Assembly: GCA_036172665.1 (NCBI GenBank)
Contig: CM069880.1
Span: forward strand, 7,008,501 to 7,072,500
Source: Prosopocoilus inquinatus
Lineage: Eukaryota > Arthropoda > Insecta > Coleoptera > Lucanidae
Reading direction: 5' to 3'
Length of the DNA stretch: 64,000 bases
In this document: piece by piece, positions 10,646 through 19,720 of the stretch
Numbering within the stretch: the first letter of the stretch is position 1
Layout of the letters: each line of letters begins with the position of its first letter
Program-made: the position numbers and the translations under genes
The notes under the pieces: model-generated
Told to the model about the DNA's origin: nothing
The model's database searches: none
Seen by the model: only the letters and a program-made list of their open reading frames with translations

Positions 10646-12625
10646 CTGCCCCCTTCTTAGAAACGTTTCGTCTCGAAATGTTCCTGGTGATAGTCTTGAA
10701 GGAGGGTGTCGGAATCTACATGCTGGCCCATTCTTGCAACTTCCCGCCTGGAAGAAGTAACAGTCTACGGTTTTGCTGTTGCTGACTGTTGCCTGTGGGT
10801 GGTGGCTGCAGACTAGGACTTCAATTCCCGTTCTGTGGAAGATGACTTCCAGCATGCTTCGAATTACTCTCCAGTCTAGTCCGTCCAATCCGCAGCCCAA
10901 TTTGGGGATGGCTAACTTCATCTGATGGTTCTTTATTAGCTGTCTCCTCAGGCTATATAGGGCTCTCCAGATACTTTGATAGTCAGGTTTACCGCTTGAT
11001 GTCTTCTTAGTGACTAAATAATGCACGTGGCGCCTCCGATCTGCCGTCGAATCAATGATCTGCAAGCTCTTGCCTACCACGGGATGCTGTCTTCGTAGCT
11101 CCTCGATTTGGCCAAATTTCTTCTTAAACACCTGAGTGATTCCTTTGGACATTTTCAGGTCTTCTGCTACGCAGTGGGCCAGACTGTACTCCAGTGGCAC
11201 TTTAAAGAGATCTTGTTGCTTCTTCGTGGTCACTCCAAACCGTGCCTTGCTTCCTTCGGCGTGATGAGGCATGAAGGTTTCGAAGTTCACTTCGGAAACT
11301 TGCGCCCTTTGTACTGTCCCTTCATCTGCTTCTCCATGGTAAGGGGCTATCCGGTTGAAGTGGATTACTTTGGGTTTGCCATGGGGGACCTTCCTGATGC
11401 GGTAAACGACGTCGTTGATCCGTTTCATCACTTTGTAAGGACCTTCCCAAGAGGTCTGTAATTTTGGGGAGAGGCCTCGACGTCTTTGGGGGTTATAAAG
11501 CCAGACCAGTGCTCCAGGGTGGTATCCCCCGTGTTGAGCGTTGATGTCATAGTGCTCCTTCATCCGATCGCTGGCCGTCTGTATATTGTGACGCACTTGG
11601 TTGTGGATATCATCCATTTTCCTGCGTAATTTGCTCACGTAATCTTCGTCGGCAGAGACTTCGCCAGGCTTCACACCAAACTCGCAGGGCAGTCTCGGCT
11701 CTCGCCCGAATACCACTTTCGCGGGAGTCTCCCCTGTTGTCTCATGAACAGATGAGCGGTATGCCATTAGAAACAGGGGGATGTACGTGTCCCAGTCCCT
11801 CTGATGATTGGAAACGACCTTGGACAAATGCCGGTTGATGGTTCTATTGAACCTTTCCACCATTCCGTCCGACTGTGGGTGGAGTGCAGTTGTTCTAGTT
11901 TTTCGTACGCCGAGCAGAGTACACACGTTCTTGAACAAGGCCGATTCAAAGTTCCTTCCTTGGTCTGAATGCAGTTCCATAGGTGCACCATACCGACTGA
12001 TCCATTCCCTGACAAGGACTTCCGCAATAGTGACCGCCTCTTGGTTAGGTAGGGCGTAAGCTTCAACCCACTTACTAAAGTAGTCCATTACCACGACGAT
12101 GTACTTGTTTCCACCATTCGTTTCTGGAAACGGGCCGGCTACATCGATGGCAACCCTCTCAAAAGGACTTCCAACGTTGTACTGTCTCATGGGAGCCTTA
12201 CCCCGCCTGTGGGGGCCGTTACTGGCTGCGCAGACTGCACACTTTCTGCACCAATCCTTCACGTCTTCCTTGCAGTTCACCCAGTAAAATCTTTCGCGCA
12301 CCTTCTCCATAGTCTTCTTAACTCCCAGATGCCCTCCCGAAGTTCCATCGTGAAGTTCCCTCAGAACTTCTGGCACCCTATTCTTGGGGATTAGTAACTG
12401 TGTCTTCTCTTCCATGCCTTCTGGATTCTCCATGCTTCGTCTCAGAAGACCACGATCCAACACTATGGAGTCCCACTGCGCCCAGTATGATTTTACGGAC
12501 GGTGCACATGGTGCTACCTCTTCCCAGGTAGGCCTCGCGTCCCTGCTTTTCCATTCTAGCACTAATTTCAAATCCGGGTCGTTCTCCTGGTCTCTTCGCA
12601 GTTCTTCGCCATTTGTCATCAACAA
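10628..12625 (-). CDS. Integrase fused to TARG1-like macrodomain and CCCH zinc finger
   Basis: A 665-codon open frame. Residues 92-132 form the HHCC zinc finger (H92, H99, C129, C132). The catalytic core has D161, D221 and E257 with 35 residues between the last two, so the DDE triad is intact. The GPY motif is at 395-397. Ordinary gypsy integrases end soon after; here residues about 471-607 align by eye with the macrodomain of human TARG1/OARD1, which removes ADP-ribose from glutamate. Shared motifs are SLAHC (481-485), FKKKFG (500-505), YLVTKK (536-541) and GCGLD (577-581). K540 and D581 match TARG1 Lys84 and Asp125, with the same spacing of 41. A C-X7-C-X5-C-X3-H finger follows (C622, C630, C636, H640), and the frame ends inside the 3' LTR. 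The first triplet is TTG and the frame opens just after a TAG, so it is probably not initiated independently. It lies +1 relative to the upstream RT frame. Hydrolase activity is inference. Confidence 0.9.
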   Translation of the reverse strand: MLMTNGEELRRDQENDPDLKLVLEWKSRDARPTWEEVAPCAPSVKSYWAQWDSIVLDRGLLRRSMENPEGMEEKTQLLIPKNRVPEVLRELHDGTSGGHLGVKKTMEKVRERFYWVNCKEDVKDWCRKCAVCAASNGPHRRGKAPMRQYNVGSPFERVAIDVAGPFPETNGGNKYIVVVMDYFSKWVEAYALPNQEAVTIAEVLVREWISRYGAPMELHSDQGRNFESALFKNVCTLLGVRKTRTTALHPQSDGMVERFNRTINRHLSKVVSNHQRDWDTYIPLFLMAYRSSVHETTGETPAKVVFGREPRLPCEFGVKPGEVSADEDYVSKLRRKMDDIHNQVRHNIQTASDRMKEHYDINAQHGGYHPGALVWLYNPQRRRGLSPKLQTSWEGPYKVMKRINDVVYRIRKVPHGKPKVIHFNRIAPYHGEADEGTVQRAQVSEVNFETFMPHHAEGSKARFGVTTKKQQDLFKVPLEYSLAHCVAEDLKMSKGITQVFKKKFGQIEELRRQHPVVGKSLQIIDSTADRRRHVHYLVTKKTSSGKPDYQSIWRALYSLRRQLIKNHQMKLAIPKLGCGLDGLDWRVIRSMLEVIFHRTGIEVLVCSHHPQATVSNSKTVDCYFFQAGSCKNGPACRFRHPPSRLSPGTFRDETFLRRGQCGEPT
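10646..10658 (-). other. Polypurine tract
   Basis: Read on the minus strand, AAGAAGGGGGCAG abuts the 3' LTR. This is the expected position and composition of the primer for plus-strand DNA synthesis. It overlaps the 3' end of the coding frame. Confidence 0.8.
10796..11215 (-). other. Macrodomain segment (TARG1/OARD1 type)
   Basis: Codons 471-610 of the integrase ORF. Macrodomains bind ADP-ribose, and the TARG1 branch also cleaves it from glutamate through a lysine and an aspartate, both of which have counterparts here. The segment is in frame, uninterrupted, and lies between the integrase GPY region and a CCCH finger (10706-10762), so it is part of the element's polyprotein and not an adjacent host exon. 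It also lies within both LTR boundaries. Confidence 0.85.
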
Positions 12626-14960
12626 TGGCTGTCCTCGCAGTCGTGGCTATTTTCTCGTCCAAACGACTACAGTGCTTACAGTCTTCGGCACAGGGCCTTC
12701 TCGACAGAGCATCGGCATTTCGATGGCTAGTTCCTGCCCGATGCTGAATTTCAAAATCGTACTCCTGAAGTCGTTCGATCCATCGTGCAACTTGCCCTTC
12801 TGGGTTCTTGAAACGGAGAAGCCATTTTAGAGCGGCGTGGTCGGTCCTCAGCAGGAAGCGTCTACCATACAAGTACTTGTAGAAGTGTTCTATCGTTTTT
12901 ACGACGGCTAGCAATTCCCTTCTTGTGACGCAATAGTTTCGTTCCGGCTTTGATAGGACTTTACTGAAGTAGCCGATCACCTTCTCTTGCCCCTCTTGTA
13001 TCTGGGAGAGTACGCCACCAATCCCAACGTTGCTAGCATCTGTGTCCACGACGAACTTACCTTCCGGGAGAGGATAACTCAGAATAGGAGCACTAACCAA
13101 GTACTGCTTTAGTTGTTCAAAGCCAATTTGACACTGTTGGTCCCATTCAAATGGACGACCTTCTTCAGTGAGTTTTGTTAACGGCTTAGCAATGTCTGCA
13201 AATCCAGGAACGTAGCGCCGATAGTAAGTGCACAGGCCAAGGAAACTCCTTATTTGGTGTTTATTTCTGGGAGTTGGCCAGTCTTTCACCACCTGAATCT
13301 TCACAGGGTCCACGGCGATTCCGTTTCCATTAACAATGTGCCCCAGGTAATTCACTTCCTTCTGGAACAGGTGACACTTCTTGAGGCTAAGCTTTAGTCC
13401 AGCTCCGCGAAGCCGCTGGAACACTCCTTCCAGGTTCCTTAGGTGGTCGTCGAACGTCTTTCCCACGACAATTATGTCGTCAAGGTACACCATGCACGTT
13501 GTCCAGGACAGACCTTTCAGAACCGTCTCCATTAACCTCTCGAATGTCGCTGGGGCATTACATAACCCGAATGGCATCACTGTGAACTGCCACAGACCCA
13601 TACCAATGGAAAACGCCGTCTTTTCTCGATCTTCGGGCGCCAGCTCCACTTGCCAATATCCACTCTTTAAGTCCAAAGTTGAGAAGATCTTTGAGCCGGC
13701 CAGGGTGTCCAGGGTATCATCAATCCGGGGCAAGGGATAGCTGTCCTTCTTGGTGACATTATTGAGTAACCGGTAGTCTACACAGAACCTGGTGGACCCA
13801 TTCTTCTTCTTCACAAGCACTACTGGTGACGCCCACGGGCTGCTTGATGGTTCTATTACATTATCCTTTTCCATCTCGCGAATAATGCGTTCCGCTTCCT
13901 CACGCTTCGCCAACGGTAATCGCCTTGGAGCTTGACGGATAGGTCTTTCTTCTCCAGTCTCTATTTTGTGTTTCACGACATCAGTTCTTCCCTTGGATCC
14001 ATTTTCTACCTCAAATACATCTTGATAGCGGCCGATCAGATTCTTTGCTTTTGTCTTCTGGTCTGGAGTCAATTCCTGGGCTGTTGACATAACCATTTCC
14101 CATAATTTCTTTGGGACTTTCGCTTCTGGCACGTTTGTTTCAAGTTGCCGGGAGATGGAGGACACCATGGTGCAGCTTCCCAAGATTGTTCCTTTCTTGA
14201 TATTGACAGAGAAACAATTGACGTTCATCAGGCGGACAGGTACTTCCTTCTTCGCCGTCAACAACATTTTCCCAACGAGGACTCCTCTTCCAATCCTTTG
14301 ATCATCAGTATTAGGTTCAACCATAATGACTTGCCCATCTTGAAACACACCGTCCAGTTTTGCGTCGACGATAACCTCTGTCCTGCTGGGTAATACAACG
14401 TCTTCAGCGAGGACTACTCGAGCGGCCACGTCCCCTCGTTGATGTAGAACCAACTCCTCATTATTGACCGCCATCACGCCACGCTTTAAGTCCAATTGGA
14501 ACCCGTGGGCACACATGACGTCCATGCCCAAAATTGCCTCGTCCTCTATATCTGCCACCAGTGCACGGTGTTTTATTGGAGTTGAACCAATGGTGATGAT
14601 AACCTCTACTTCACCGTGGACAGTTGCTGATGTTCCAGTTGCAGTTTTCAGTTTCCACTTTGTCGGCTCGGTGCGTCCAGATGACTTAATGACGTCGGGT
14701 CTTAGGATGGTCTTCGTCGCACCCGTATCCAACAACATGGTGTGAGGAATGTCATCAATGGTAACATCCACGAAGATACTGCTGGTTAACTGCCGTAGGG
14801 ATATTACTTGGTTGGCTTTCGTCTTTGGGGGCCTTTGAATACGGGTCGACGTTTGCCCCTCTGCACCGACCCGGCTTAGTTTAACTGTGGCTTCCTTGGA
14901 TCCTGTCTGGGCTTTGGACATCGCCTGCGAACATGTCCTTCCTCCTGGCAATTCCAACAC
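12378..14960 (-). CDS. Pol: protease, reverse transcriptase, RNase H
   Basis: An open frame of 860 codons that overlaps gag in the -1 frame. The first triplet is GTG, so translation is expected by frameshift from gag and not by its own start. The aspartic protease active site is LLDTGA (76-81, D78). RT runs from about 360 to 540, with D430 in STLDLKSGYW and the YLDD box at 492-495. RNase H has D641 (TDAS), E682, D707 (TDHAALKWL) and D750 (NADALSR). All expected catalytic residues are present. After about residue 770 the peptide no longer resembles pol and the expected sequence continues in the +1 frame (integrase ORF), so the last roughly 90 codons are probably not meaningful. The RT-RNase H tether is standard for Ty3/gypsy. 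Confidence 0.93.
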   Translation of the reverse strand: MLELPGGRTCSQAMSKAQTGSKEATVKLSRVGAEGQTSTRIQRPPKTKANQVISLRQLTSSIFVDVTIDDIPHTMLLDTGATKTILRPDVIKSSGRTEPTKWKLKTATGTSATVHGEVEVIITIGSTPIKHRALVADIEDEAILGMDVMCAHGFQLDLKRGVMAVNNEELVLHQRGDVAARVVLAEDVVLPSRTEVIVDAKLDGVFQDGQVIMVEPNTDDQRIGRGVLVGKMLLTAKKEVPVRLMNVNCFSVNIKKGTILGSCTMVSSISRQLETNVPEAKVPKKLWEMVMSTAQELTPDQKTKAKNLIGRYQDVFEVENGSKGRTDVVKHKIETGEERPIRQAPRRLPLAKREEAERIIREMEKDNVIEPSSSPWASPVVLVKKKNGSTRFCVDYRLLNNVTKKDSYPLPRIDDTLDTLAGSKIFSTLDLKSGYWQVELAPEDREKTAFSIGMGLWQFTVMPFGLCNAPATFERLMETVLKGLSWTTCMVYLDDIIVVGKTFDDHLRNLEGVFQRLRGAGLKLSLKKCHLFQKEVNYLGHIVNGNGIAVDPVKIQVVKDWPTPRNKHQIRSFLGLCTYYRRYVPGFADIAKPLTKLTEEGRPFEWDQQCQIGFEQLKQYLVSAPILSYPLPEGKFVVDTDASNVGIGGVLSQIQEGQEKVIGYFSKVLSKPERNYCVTRRELLAVVKTIEHFYKYLYGRRFLLRTDHAALKWLLRFKNPEGQVARWIERLQEYDFEIQHRAGTSHRNADALSRRPCAEDCKHCSRLDEKIATTARTAIVDDKWRRTAKRPGERPGFEISARMEKQGREAYLGRGSTMCTVRKIILGAVGLHSVGSWSSETKHGESRRHGREDTVTNPQE

Positions 14961-16411
14961 ACCAGCGGCTTCTTCTGCTTGAAGACCTGTTCCACAATGC
15001 GGCGAACATCCTCGGCGGTGGTATACTCCCTGGGTCGCTCCTTTATAGCAGATCCCACCTTGGCGTTAGCGGATTCTTCCTCTTCTTCCTCTTGGAAGTC
15101 CATAGCCGCTCGCACCTTGACATGCCCTCTTGAGACTCGTCTCGCCGCTTCAAATTCCAAGGCATAAGCCAATGCGTTCTTGGACGTCTTCGGATGAGTC
15201 ATTCTCAATGCCTGCTGGTTGTCTGGGTCACGGATTCCATCTATGAAGGTCTGCACCGTCAAACATTTGAGGAATTCAACAGGAGCTGTGGGATATGCCA
15301 ACTGGGCCAGACGCGCAACGTCTGCTTCGAATTCCTGAAGAGTTTCTCCGGATTTCTGACAGCGATTCCTCAACTGCGCATGGTATACCTCGGTCAGATG
15401 GGCCTGTCCGTAACGCATTTCCATCCTATTCACCAGCTTGTCGAAGTCTTCTTGTTCCTCTGGCGGCATCGTCTGTAGCACATCGATAGCGTCCCCTCTC
15501 AAGGCCACAATTAACGAAGTGGCTTTTTCGCTGGCCGTCCATCTGTTCGCCTTTGCTGCTGCTTCGAACTGTTTGAAGTAGTTGGGCCAAGAAGATTTTC
15601 CATCGAACGTCGGTGGTTTTATTTTTAATTTCGAATTTTCTGCTGGTCCTTCCACAATTCGGGTTTCATTATTTTCTAGTACTTCTATTGGTGGCTGATC
15701 CCCGAACACTCGCAACCCCGCCATGATTTGTTCCAGATTTTTGATTTTATTATCCTGCTGGAATATTATTTCTTCCACATTTTCTTGCAAGTTCCTTGTT
15801 TCTTCCGATATTTTTACCACTAGTTGATCTTCAAGTCCTTTTGTTTGTTCTAGAAATTTCTCGTCGAAATTTCTGGATTGCTCTCGAAATTTCTCGTCTA
15901 AGTCTCTAGATTGTTCCAACAATTTATTCTGTAATTTGTCGAAATTTCCAGCTTGTTCTAGAAGCTTCTCCTCTAAATTTCTGGATTGTTCCATTAATTT
16001 AGTTCGCAACTCGTCTTTGAAGTTTACAGATTGTTCTCGAAGTTCGTCCTTGAAATTTTCAGATTGTTCTAGAAGCTTCTCTAAATTTCTGGATTGTTCT
16101 TGAAGCTTCTGTAAATTTCCAGACTGTTCTTGAAACTTCTCGTCCAAATTTCTGGATTGTTCTCGAAGTTCGTCCTTGAAATTTCTGGATTGTTCTCGAA
16201 GTTCATCTTTCAAGATTTTATTAAAATCGACGGGACCACACGAAATTTCAAAAAGGAAGGTCTCTGGATCTTCACCAGCTGTTAACAAATCGGATCGGAG
16301 ACGCTGTTGAAGTGCGCCTTTCAAACCACAGGTTTCTAACTCTCGTTCTTCCAATTCGGTTTTTAATTCGGCCACTTTTAAGTCTTTCAACAACACTTTT
16401 CTCGTAGCCAT
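14876..16411 (-). CDS. Gag polyprotein with SAP-like head, coiled coil, zinc knuckle
   Basis: 511 residues starting at an ATG in good context (AACAATGGC). Residues about 6-42 resemble a SAP helix-turn-helix motif (LKDLKVAELKTELEERELET and following). Residues about 66-190 are a run of near-repeats of the type KDELREQSRNF, mostly 11 residues long, predicting a long coiled coil. Residues about 262-430 resemble the retrotransposon Gag capsid region (PPTFDGKSSWPNYFKQFEAA). A basic, acid-punctuated linker leads to a CCHC zinc knuckle at 485-498 (C485, C488, H493, C498), which would bind RNA. The frame ends CAG TTA AAC TAA, so a GTTAAAC heptamer abuts the stop and the pol frame is entered by a -1 shift. 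Confidence 0.92.
   Translation of the reverse strand: MATRKVLLKDLKVAELKTELEERELETCGLKGALQQRLRSDLLTAGEDPETFLFEISCGPVDFNKILKDELREQSRNFKDELREQSRNLDEKFQEQSGNLQKLQEQSRNLEKLLEQSENFKDELREQSVNFKDELRTKLMEQSRNLEEKLLEQAGNFDKLQNKLLEQSRDLDEKFREQSRNFDEKFLEQTKGLEDQLVVKISEETRNLQENVEEIIFQQDNKIKNLEQIMAGLRVFGDQPPIEVLENNETRIVEGPAENSKLKIKPPTFDGKSSWPNYFKQFEAAAKANRWTASEKATSLIVALRGDAIDVLQTMPPEEQEDFDKLVNRMEMRYGQAHLTEVYHAQLRNRCQKSGETLQEFEADVARLAQLAYPTAPVEFLKCLTVQTFIDGIRDPDNQQALRMTHPKTSKNALAYALEFEAARRVSRGHVKVRAAMDFQEEEEEESANAKVGSAIKERPREYTTAEDVRRIVEQVFKQKKPLVCWNCQEEGHVRRRCPKPRQDPRKPQLN
14879..14885 (-). promoter_or_regulatory. Candidate -1 ribosomal frameshift heptamer GTTAAAC
   Basis: In gag phase it reads G TTA AAC, immediately followed by TAA. 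Slipping back one base at this heptamer leads exactly into the pol frame (GTT AAA CTA), where the protease follows. GTTAAAC is a heptamer known to work in arterivirus recoding. A downstream stem or pseudoknot was not modelled. Confidence 0.6.
15840..16215 (-). repeat. Degenerate 33-bp coding repeat in gag
   Basis: About eleven copies of a unit that reads GATTGTTCTCGAAGTTCGTC-like on the plus strand and encodes the 11-residue pattern DELREQSRNFK. Some copies are shortened or lengthened by a few codons. Hendecads give slightly left- to right-handed straightened coiled coils. The copy number probably varies between element copies. Confidence 0.75.
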
Positions 16412-16493
16412 TGTTTTTTTTTTCCGATACTGTACTTATTTAATAATCTGATTAAATTTAATTTACTTTAAATTGTTTATTTATTTGCACAAA

Positions 16494-16510
16494 CCCCACA
16501 CCTGACACCA
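16494..16510 (-). other. Primer binding site
   Basis: One base inside the 5' LTR, the minus strand reads TGGTGTCAGGTGTGGGG, complementary to a tRNA 3' end finishing ...CCTGACACCA. Such an end suits a leucine tRNA whose acceptor begins GTCAGG; the tRNA identity is inferred. Confidence 0.75.
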
Positions 16511-16511
16511 C

Positions 16512-16840
16512 TGTTACGTTTCTAGGGTTTATGTTTATTTATTTAAACGAATAAAACACTCGATAAAAACTTAACCGTAATTTAATAAAGCTTAAAAAAC
16601 TAATTTATTTCTAACAATTTATTTTCACACTAAAAATCTAACTTCGACGATCGCTGTTCGAATTCGACTGCCTGGTGAGTCAACTCCGGGCGATTTTATA
16701 TCATTTGCTGGCGTCTGGAAGTCTCTATGCTGGAAGATTCTAGTTTGTTCGATGTAGGCCCCGAACGCGTGACGGCCGATGACACATCGAAGCGGACCGA
16801 CTTCTTGACGCCTTGCGCTAAGTCAGGTTGGCTCGCCACA
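16512..16840 (-). repeat. 5' LTR of the gypsy element
   Basis: 329 bp. In element orientation it begins TGTGGCGAGCC and ends GTAACA. Its near-identity with the 3' LTR marks a recent insertion. It should contain the promoter; a TATA-like sequence is listed separately. Confidence 0.95.
16694..16700 (-). promoter_or_regulatory. TATA-like box in 5' LTR
   Basis: The minus strand reads TATAAAA about 140 bp into the LTR, upstream of the presumed R region. Position and sequence suit a core promoter. The start site was not identified. Confidence 0.45.
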
Positions 16841-16844
16841 ATAC
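16841..16844. other. Target-site duplication ATAC (right)
   Basis: Exact match to 10311-10314, closing the insertion. Confidence 0.9.
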
Positions 16845-19214
16845 GTTTAAATGGTGAACATCCTATCTCCGTTTTTCGTAACTCCGCAAACGGATGGACG
16901 CGAGGGAACACCGAACAAGTGTTCCCTGGCGTCCAAAAAGTGTTAGAATTAACTCCAGATTTTTATCAGTGTATAAGACAAGCGCAAAAGTACAAACAAG
17001 CACATAAACAAACACAAAATAAAAACATGAAATAAACTTCAAACCGAGTTTGTTTACCTTTCAGATCTAAAATTCTATTGGGGAGACATTATTTATAAAT
17101 ATGACTGTACCTCCGAAAACTGCATGCTAGCGGAAAGAGGAAAAATATTTTAGTACATATTTTAAACGATCGATTCATGCTCCTCCCCCTCGCCCCCCCC
17201 CCCCACACTACACGAGGCTTAAAATTAAACTTTCATTTAAAAAAGATGAAACTCTCTAATTAATCTCGAATAGACATTTTGTCTCCGAGGATAATTAAGT
17301 GGATTACTGCTTGCTGCTTTCGTTCTTTCTTTCTTTCCTTTTTTCTTCTGTTTCTTTATGCTACTTTATCTGCGTTTATAATTACTTAAAATCCCCTTAC
17401 TCGTCCGGGCACCAAAGAAATGAAATAAACACGAAAGACACAAAGGGAAATGTAATGCACGAGATTATTTTAATTGCCCCTATGTTTTAGAAGCTGAAAG
17501 CAGATTTTAATATGAATTTTCTTGCTCGTCTTATTCCAACTAAGGATATTTACGAAGGACCGAAAATTTTGATTTGATCATTTTGAGTGAGTTGATTTTA
17601 GGTAAATAAGGGCCAGGTAAGAAATCATAAATATTTAGTGGCTTCTTGTGCGGTCGTTCTCTTTTCTGTTGGTAACACTGATATTTAGAGAAAATGTGTA
17701 TAACAAAACGTTCAATCTAGCGCTAGTATTATTACATAATAGCTGTGGGCTGTTCGTCATCGTCATTTAAATAATCCCACCGAACAATCGCGTCTCGTGA
17801 AGGGCCCTCTCTATTCGGTTGTTGTAATATCGACGTATAAGCCCTCCCCCCCTCACAATTTATTTAATGAATAGAAATATTTTCTCAGTGAATGAAATAC
17901 CTGAAATTTCCGAAAATTTCGCAGCCAGACAGAACGAAAAACGAATTTCCCTGGAACTTACTTATTTTCGCGATGTAATTAATTAACTGGCAGGAGGAGC
18001 ATTATAAATAAGTTGCTTCGCCGACCACATTTTGAATGAGTTTCTGTTGTATTACGCACTGTAAGCTGGGGTCTTGGGGTTTGGAAATTATGGACGGTTG
18101 AAACATTTTAGAGGCCGGCCGGATGGGTCGGTTGCCTTAACTGCCTGTAACTCTAACATGTATCGTCTATTTTTGAGAGGAAATCGTAATTTCCCTTAAT
18201 GGTCGTCGTATAATTTTTTTTACTCAGTCTTGCCAGTTTATGTAACACTGTCATTACTCTGCTTTATATTTACACGCTTTTTGCGACCACCAAGCAGTTT
18301 CTCACACTCACAGATGAAATGAGAATGACATAAATGTAGCTCGAATTGAAATAAAGAGCTTCAATAAATAAAAATAGTTTAGATTTAATTACAACAATTA
18401 TTGTAAAGACTATTTTCTCACAAATTTCATCGGACAAACGTCGACTTCAATTACAATAATCACATAAAGAAGTGGCGACTAAAATAAGCAGAACCAGTTG
18501 GAAAACTCTAATAATTAGAGTTTAAGTATATTATGAAGAGAAAAACGAAAAGATGAATAGAATTAAACCCGGAAAATTACAATAATGACGAAATTGTATG
18601 TAACCTCATATCAGCAGAAAGCTACATTTAAGTGTTATCCATTTGTGAAATAAAAAGTAAGCCGTTCCATTAAAGAAAAAATGGGATACCGAATGTTTCG
18701 TAAGTATCGATCTCTCGGTATAATGCAAAAAGATATCTTAATTTTGTTCACATTTTCATAAAGCCCAAAGTCCTAAAAATATCGTGTTAGATTTCGTTCT
18801 CCCAGTAATCAGAAATTCGTATTCAAACTGACTGAATTTCTGAAGAAAAAAAAGATTATTTTACGAAAGCAGTTCAATAAATTCAATATATATTTATACC
18901 GCTGTAATCAGCTCACTGCGGCGCATGCAAATACCTAAAAATACATGCGGTGTTCTATTAAAAAAAAAATAGTTTCCACGAATCGCCATTTATCTGAACG
19001 CTCTGTATAGTTCAAAATAATTTTACAATATGCCGCGTGTTTAGTATAAAATTTTATCGACTTTTTTCCTATTTTTTTTTCCCACAGAAGAAATACGCAT
19101 CGTTGGGTCACCCTGTGCAGAGGATGCTCGCAATCAAAAACGATTTGCGACAAGTTTTTTAACATTATCATAGTTATTCTTCTGTCTGTCTGTGCCATTA
19201 GAAAATAATTCGCG
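16845..19214. other. Non-coding DNA, no gene recognised
   Basis: AT-rich. It holds an imperfect 15-bp hairpin at 16896-16934 (GGACGCGAGGGAACA facing TGTTCCCTGGCGTCC), a C-run near 17190-17203 and a thymine-rich stretch near 17320-17345. The 17-19 kb part shows no exon or TIR pair that I can support. Confidence 0.45.
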
Positions 19215-19720
19215 TCTTATCTCTGTTTTAATCCATTGTCTCTTGTTTTCTCTTTTTCTTAAATTAATAAGCGTTCCTGTTTCTCTTAATAATAGTTGCT
19301 AACGACTGAAAATATTTTTTTTGGAATGATGATCGCTTTATTAAGTCTATCATCGTCTGATCCTCATTTGTTTTTCGTCGATTTTCTTGATACTTCATTT
19401 TTTCACCATCTTACTTTTGACCTTTTATTTTTTCAATTCATTTTTATGGTTTTCTTTTGTTATTATTTTTTATAGTTGGTGATTGTCACTCCTCTGTTTT
19501 TTTTTAATTAGAAAATTGAAAATCTTTTCAGAGTTCTAATCGATTGTCTCTTGTTTTTTATCTTCCCTGAATTGATAAGTGCTCTTTTGTTTCTTTTTAT
19601 AATATTTGCCAACGACTGAACGTATTTTTCGTTTTATTTATTTTCTCCTCAAGCTTGTCACCGTTCGTTTAATCTTCCTTTGTTCTTGTTAATCGATTTT
19701 CTTGAACCCAAGCAATACGC
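19215..19720. repeat. Tandem duplication, period about 308 bp, T-rich
   Basis: Blocks ATTGTCTCTTGTTTT, AACGACTGAA and TCGATTTTCTTGA appear in the same order at about 19235-19400 and 19543-19710. The copies are diverged. Thymine-rich sequence of similar style occurs at 60320-61400. No coding capacity. Confidence 0.55.

Larger units (their letters stand above)
10315..16840 (-). mobile_element. Ty3/gypsy LTR retrotransposon with macrodomain
   Basis: A 6526-bp element in minus orientation. From the right it reads 5' LTR, primer binding site, gag, protease-RT-RNase H, integrase-macrodomain-CCCH, polypurine tract, 3' LTR. The LTRs begin TG and end CA in element orientation and differ by one substitution and one 2-bp indel, so insertion is recent. 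The order protease, RT, RNase H, integrase defines Ty3/gypsy (Metaviridae). The 4-bp duplication would suit the mdg1/412 side of the family, but I did not build a tree. No env ORF is present. One frame change lies between gag and pol (a plausible -1 recoding site) and another between RNase H and integrase (perhaps a mutation). The unusual part is the hydrolase-type macrodomain plus zinc finger after integrase. Confidence 0.95.

Noticed and set aside
10530..15489. Numerous plus-strand ORFs across the retrotransposon
   Set aside because: They are antisense shadows of the gag and pol frames on the minus strand.
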